The position numbers were made by a program, and so were the translations under genes. The notes beneath the pieces were generated by a model. That model was not told where the DNA came from and searched no databases. It was given only the letters and a program-made list of their open reading frames with translations. Below are positions 61,782 through 64,000 of a stretch of 64,000 bases of DNA, piece after piece (positions within the stretch are counted from its first letter, which is position 1; every line of letters starts with the position of its first letter). Origin of the DNA: Ruminococcaceae bacterium AB4001 (GTDB lineage Bacteria; Bacillota; Clostridia; Saccharofermentanales; Saccharofermentanaceae); the NCBI GenBank assembly GCA_000621765.1, contig JHXJ01000005.1, positions 62,001 through 126,000 of the forward strand. Reading direction: 5' to 3'.

Positions 61782-62945
61782 TTATATCACAGGATTCCCG
61801 TCAGATATCAGCACTTCACTGCCGTATCTGCTCCTTGAAAGATAAAACTTATCGATGCCGGATGTAACAGCCTGGCTTTCAAATTCCTTAAGTTCAATGT
61901 CGCCTTCTTCAGTAAGTATCTTATCTCCTGTCATGTTCAGATGCGTCAGGAAAAGCGATGCCTTAACATCGTAAGGACAATTGTCTTTAACATCATTTAC
62001 TATCCTTCCGGTCAGAGAAGCGGCCGAAGGATAGCGTCCGAATCTGATGCTGTCCTGCCAGGGATTCGGCTGATTGGTCCTATCCTCAAAACACATTTCC
62101 TTATCTTCATTAAAGGGACCTGCGCCGTGACGCGTGAGATAGGTCCTTGCAACATAAACTGCTTCGTCCAGCCTTATATCGTGTCTGCTCAAGATGCTCA
62201 CGGGATTAGTCAGATTGGTACGGCTGCATGTCGTATGCGGCCACAGGTCTTTTCTTGCGACATCAAGCAGCAGACCCTGTCCGGTTTCAAATATAACGTT
62301 GTCATAAGAAGCGAAAAGAGAGGCTTCGTCTGCTGTCAGTTCGACATTCTTTTCGAGCGCTTCCTTAAGAAGTTCCGCATATCTTATCGTATCAAGATTT
62401 AAGCCTTCGGATATTGAATATTTTTCAATGCGCAGCGGCACATATTCGTCTTCGATCTTGGTAAGTTTCGAAGCGATCTTCTCTGCAGAAAGAGAGGCAA
62501 TATCTCCTAACGTTATGGCAAAGCCGTTACCCGATCTTCTCGTGGCTTCCCATATGCCCATTCCGCAGCTGCCGTGCTTTTCATCTCCCCTGGATTCTTC
62601 TATCTTCTGATTCAGATATGCATCATAAAGAAGGGTTACGGAAGCATCGGGAGACGCATAAATCTTTACGCGCTTATCCGATACTGCCGAAAACCCTTCG
62701 ATCTCTTCATTCAGTTTATAAAGATCGGGAAAGAATGTCGAAGCCCAATAAGTGTCTGCGCCGTTGAAAGAGCCGGATGAGAGTTCGTGAAAAACAAACT
62801 TCCCATCGGCCTTTTCTACGGTATGCGCGGACTGGGCTCCGCCGTTATGTCTTACGACCAGATCATGACCTTTCAGGGTCAGATGATCGACCGCAAGTCC
62901 TTTTCCTTCGTCTCCGAAATTACTGCCTATTACAGCGTAAAACAT
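61782..62945 (-). CDS. Divergent adenylosuccinate-synthetase-like enzyme
   Basis: A 387-residue protein, shorter than the usual PurA of about 430. The N-terminus reads IGSNFGDEGKGLAVDHL with the catalytic Asp kept. NGGAQSAHTV carries the active-site His in place of NGGxNAGHT. FETGQGLLLD and TRHGAGPF match PurA blocks. The middle, HGSCGMGIWEATRR, departs from the standard GxGIGPAY pattern. The standard reaction couples IMP and Asp using GTP, but divergence allows another purine or acceptor. Its start overlaps the VWA stop as TGATG, and the TIR gene follows after 22 bases. Confidence 0.75.
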   Translation of the reverse strand: MFYAVIGSNFGDEGKGLAVDHLTLKGHDLVVRHNGGAQSAHTVEKADGKFVFHELSSGSFNGADTYWASTFFPDLYKLNEEIEGFSAVSDKRVKIYASPDASVTLLYDAYLNQKIEESRGDEKHGSCGMGIWEATRRSGNGFAITLGDIASLSAEKIASKLTKIEDEYVPLRIEKYSISEGLNLDTIRYAELLKEALEKNVELTADEASLFASYDNVIFETGQGLLLDVARKDLWPHTTCSRTNLTNPVSILSRHDIRLDEAVYVARTYLTRHGAGPFNEDKEMCFEDRTNQPNPWQDSIRFGRYPSAASLTGRIVNDVKDNCPYDVKASLFLTHLNMTGDKILTEEGDIELKEFESQAVTSGIDKFYLSRSRYGSEVLISDGNPVI

Positions 62946-63793
62946 CAGATGATGAGGTCAGCCATCATCCTGTCGAGATTCTTGCTGACATCAGCTGAGA
63001 GGTCTCCCAGGATATCACTCCTGTTAAGTCCCTTTACCTTGCAGATAACGCTTATGATAAGTTCCGGAAGGAGTGAAACGGCATCCTTAGCGATATTGAT
63101 CGTTCTACCGTCAATGACAGTTCTCTGTGAACCGATATTGATGTGGAAGAGGTGATAAGAATCCAATGCTTCTTCTGCTATCTGTGCAGCGGAATAATCA
63201 CCCTGAACATCATCGTTGAAAATATACTTAATATCTTTTGCTCTAAGTCTCGGGTGATTTGAAGCATCACCGATCGTGAAAGCAAAACCCTTCTGCTGAC
63301 GCTTCTTCATGCTGTCAGTATCCGTATGATGTGCAAGGAAATACCAGAACAGTGCATAGTCCTCAGGACCGTCTCCGCCTCTGCCCTCAAGCCAGAGCTC
63401 AAGAAGCTGCTCTGCAATACGGATATCTGATTCATACTGGGTAACCTGCAGAGGTGCAGCGTCACTTACGTCACCGATCGCTGCAAACATGAGCTGGGGA
63501 TCGGGAATGACATTTGATGAGTAGAGAGTCTTCATAAGTTCATTAAGAGAATTCTTTACGATCTCTTCAGAGAGATAACCCATAGAACCCGTAACATCAA
63601 CGCCAATTGCAATAGGCGTTGAATTAGGATGCTCATCGTTATCCCTTGATTCTCTCATGTTGATGAACCGGGGATTGAACTTGTCATCCATCCTTTTGTT
63701 CTTAAACAGATTATCTGCAGAAGCATCAGTAGTGATACCTCTTGTTGTTCTGAGTCTGTCCCAATCGTGTGCGGTGTAACTTCCGGAACCCAT
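62945..63793 (-). CDS. Cytosolic von Willebrand A protein
   Basis: A 282-residue protein without a signal peptide. The N-terminal Ser/Gly/Tyr stretch (MGSGSYTAHDWDRLRTTRG) precedes a von Willebrand A domain with the metal site GVDVTGSMG, a downstream GRGGDGPEDYALFWYF and ITIGD-like FTIGDASNHPR. It would coordinate a metal ion and bind partner proteins. It is coupled to the PurA-like gene by a TGATG junction and follows the partial gene by 15 bases. AGGAG precedes the ATG. Confidence 0.82.
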   Translation of the reverse strand: MGSGSYTAHDWDRLRTTRGITTDASADNLFKNKRMDDKFNPRFINMRESRDNDEHPNSTPIAIGVDVTGSMGYLSEEIVKNSLNELMKTLYSSNVIPDPQLMFAAIGDVSDAAPLQVTQYESDIRIAEQLLELWLEGRGGDGPEDYALFWYFLAHHTDTDSMKKRQQKGFAFTIGDASNHPRLRAKDIKYIFNDDVQGDYSAAQIAEEALDSYHLFHINIGSQRTVIDGRTINIAKDAVSLLPELIISVICKVKGLNRSDILGDLSADVSKNLDRMMADLII

Positions 63794-63808
63794 ATAATTT
63801 CTCCTTTA

Positions 63809-64000
63809 TCATTCGTTGAATTTATGAAAATTATGGCCGCCAAAGCCTTTCATAATTACATTATCCCATGCCTTGAAATCATCATAAGCTGTAGGCGCGG
63901 GGTTACCGTCCAGAAACTCCATGCAGAGCTTCGGGGCAGTGGAAACATTCATAACCTCCTTGGCAATATTCCTTATATCCCTGAGATAATTGCGTCTTGC
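63809..64000 (-). CDS. C-terminal fragment of an unidentified gene (cut by window edge)
   Basis: The last 63 residues of a gene continuing to the right. They read RRNYLRDIRNIAKEVMNVS, then CMEFLDGNPAPTAYDDFKAWDN and end GGHNFHKFNE. I do not recognise the family. The stop TGA lies 15 bases before the VWA gene, so it is the preceding gene of the VWA/PurA-like/TIR operon. Confidence 0.7.
   Translation of the reverse strand, partial: ARRNYLRDIRNIAKEVMNVSTAPKLCMEFLDGNPAPTAYDDFKAWDNVIMKGFGGHNFHKFNE

Noticed and set aside
61782-62945. Phage PurZ (2-aminoadenylosuccinate synthetase) for the PurA-like gene
   Set aside because: As I recall the family, PurZ lacks the catalytic Asp in the GDEGKG motif; it is present here, and no other base-replacement genes are nearby.

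Overview
The window reads as chromosome of an anaerobic Bacillota (Clostridia, Lachnospiraceae/Saccharofermentans-like). The support is strong AGGAGG-type ribosome sites, a fructuronate reductase/mannonate dehydratase (Uxu) locus, a BceRS-BceAB-type peptide-antibiotic module, a clostridial D-Ala-D-Ala ligase, many zinc-ribbon and Sel1 proteins, and moderate GC. No rRNA, tRNA, transposase, integrase or CRISPR array was seen. Most genes lie on the minus strand in long, tightly packed operons.

Layout. (1) 1-2.8 kb: hexuronate catabolism, the uxuA end, uxuB and a GntR regulator. (2) 2.8-12 kb, minus strand: an ion-transporter-superfamily permease, a zinc-ribbon membrane protein, and a second-messenger operon of two paralogous FecR-domain proteins, a CHASE2 adenylate cyclase and an MBL-GAF-GGDEF fusion. 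(3) 12-18.7 kb: a surface-protein remnant, a PcfJ-like protein, an ASCH protein, and a two-gene unit of a YbjN-like protein plus a 1141-residue ClpB-AAA/pseudoreceiver/FtsH-AAA/M41 protease. (4) 18.8-27.9 kb: one operon that starts at a near-consensus promoter and an apparently leaderless alpha/beta hydrolase gene. It continues through a membrane MurF-like ligase, Ddl and a VanX-like dipeptidase, then into a membrane protein of unknown type, a membrane Rossmann-RyR protein and a CARF/Card1-like nuclease. (5) 27.9-50.5 kb: a twelve-gene conflict-type operon holding a von Willebrand A protein, two tubulin-like proteins, a zinc-ribbon TRAFAC-like GTPase, a GAP1-like partner, a degenerate kinase, Sel1/membrane proteins and unknowns. 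(6) 50.7-57 kb: a lipoprotein fragment, the BceAB/BceRS module and an NlpC/P60 lipoprotein. (7) 57-64 kb: a membrane GGDEF protein, then an operon of a TIR-TIR-Sel1-TPR-MORN-MBL protein, a divergent adenylosuccinate-synthetase-like enzyme, a von Willebrand A protein and a partial gene.

Theme. Nucleotide signals recur: class III cyclase, two GGDEF domains, CARF, RyR, TIR, a PurA-like enzyme and a GTPase/tubulin system. They are interleaved with envelope-stress genes (BceAB, D-Ala-D-Ala recycling, FecR, P60). The two strongest candidates for little-described systems are the tubulin/GTPase/VWA operon and the cell-wall-to-CARF/RyR operon. All domain calls come from reading motifs by eye, without database searches.
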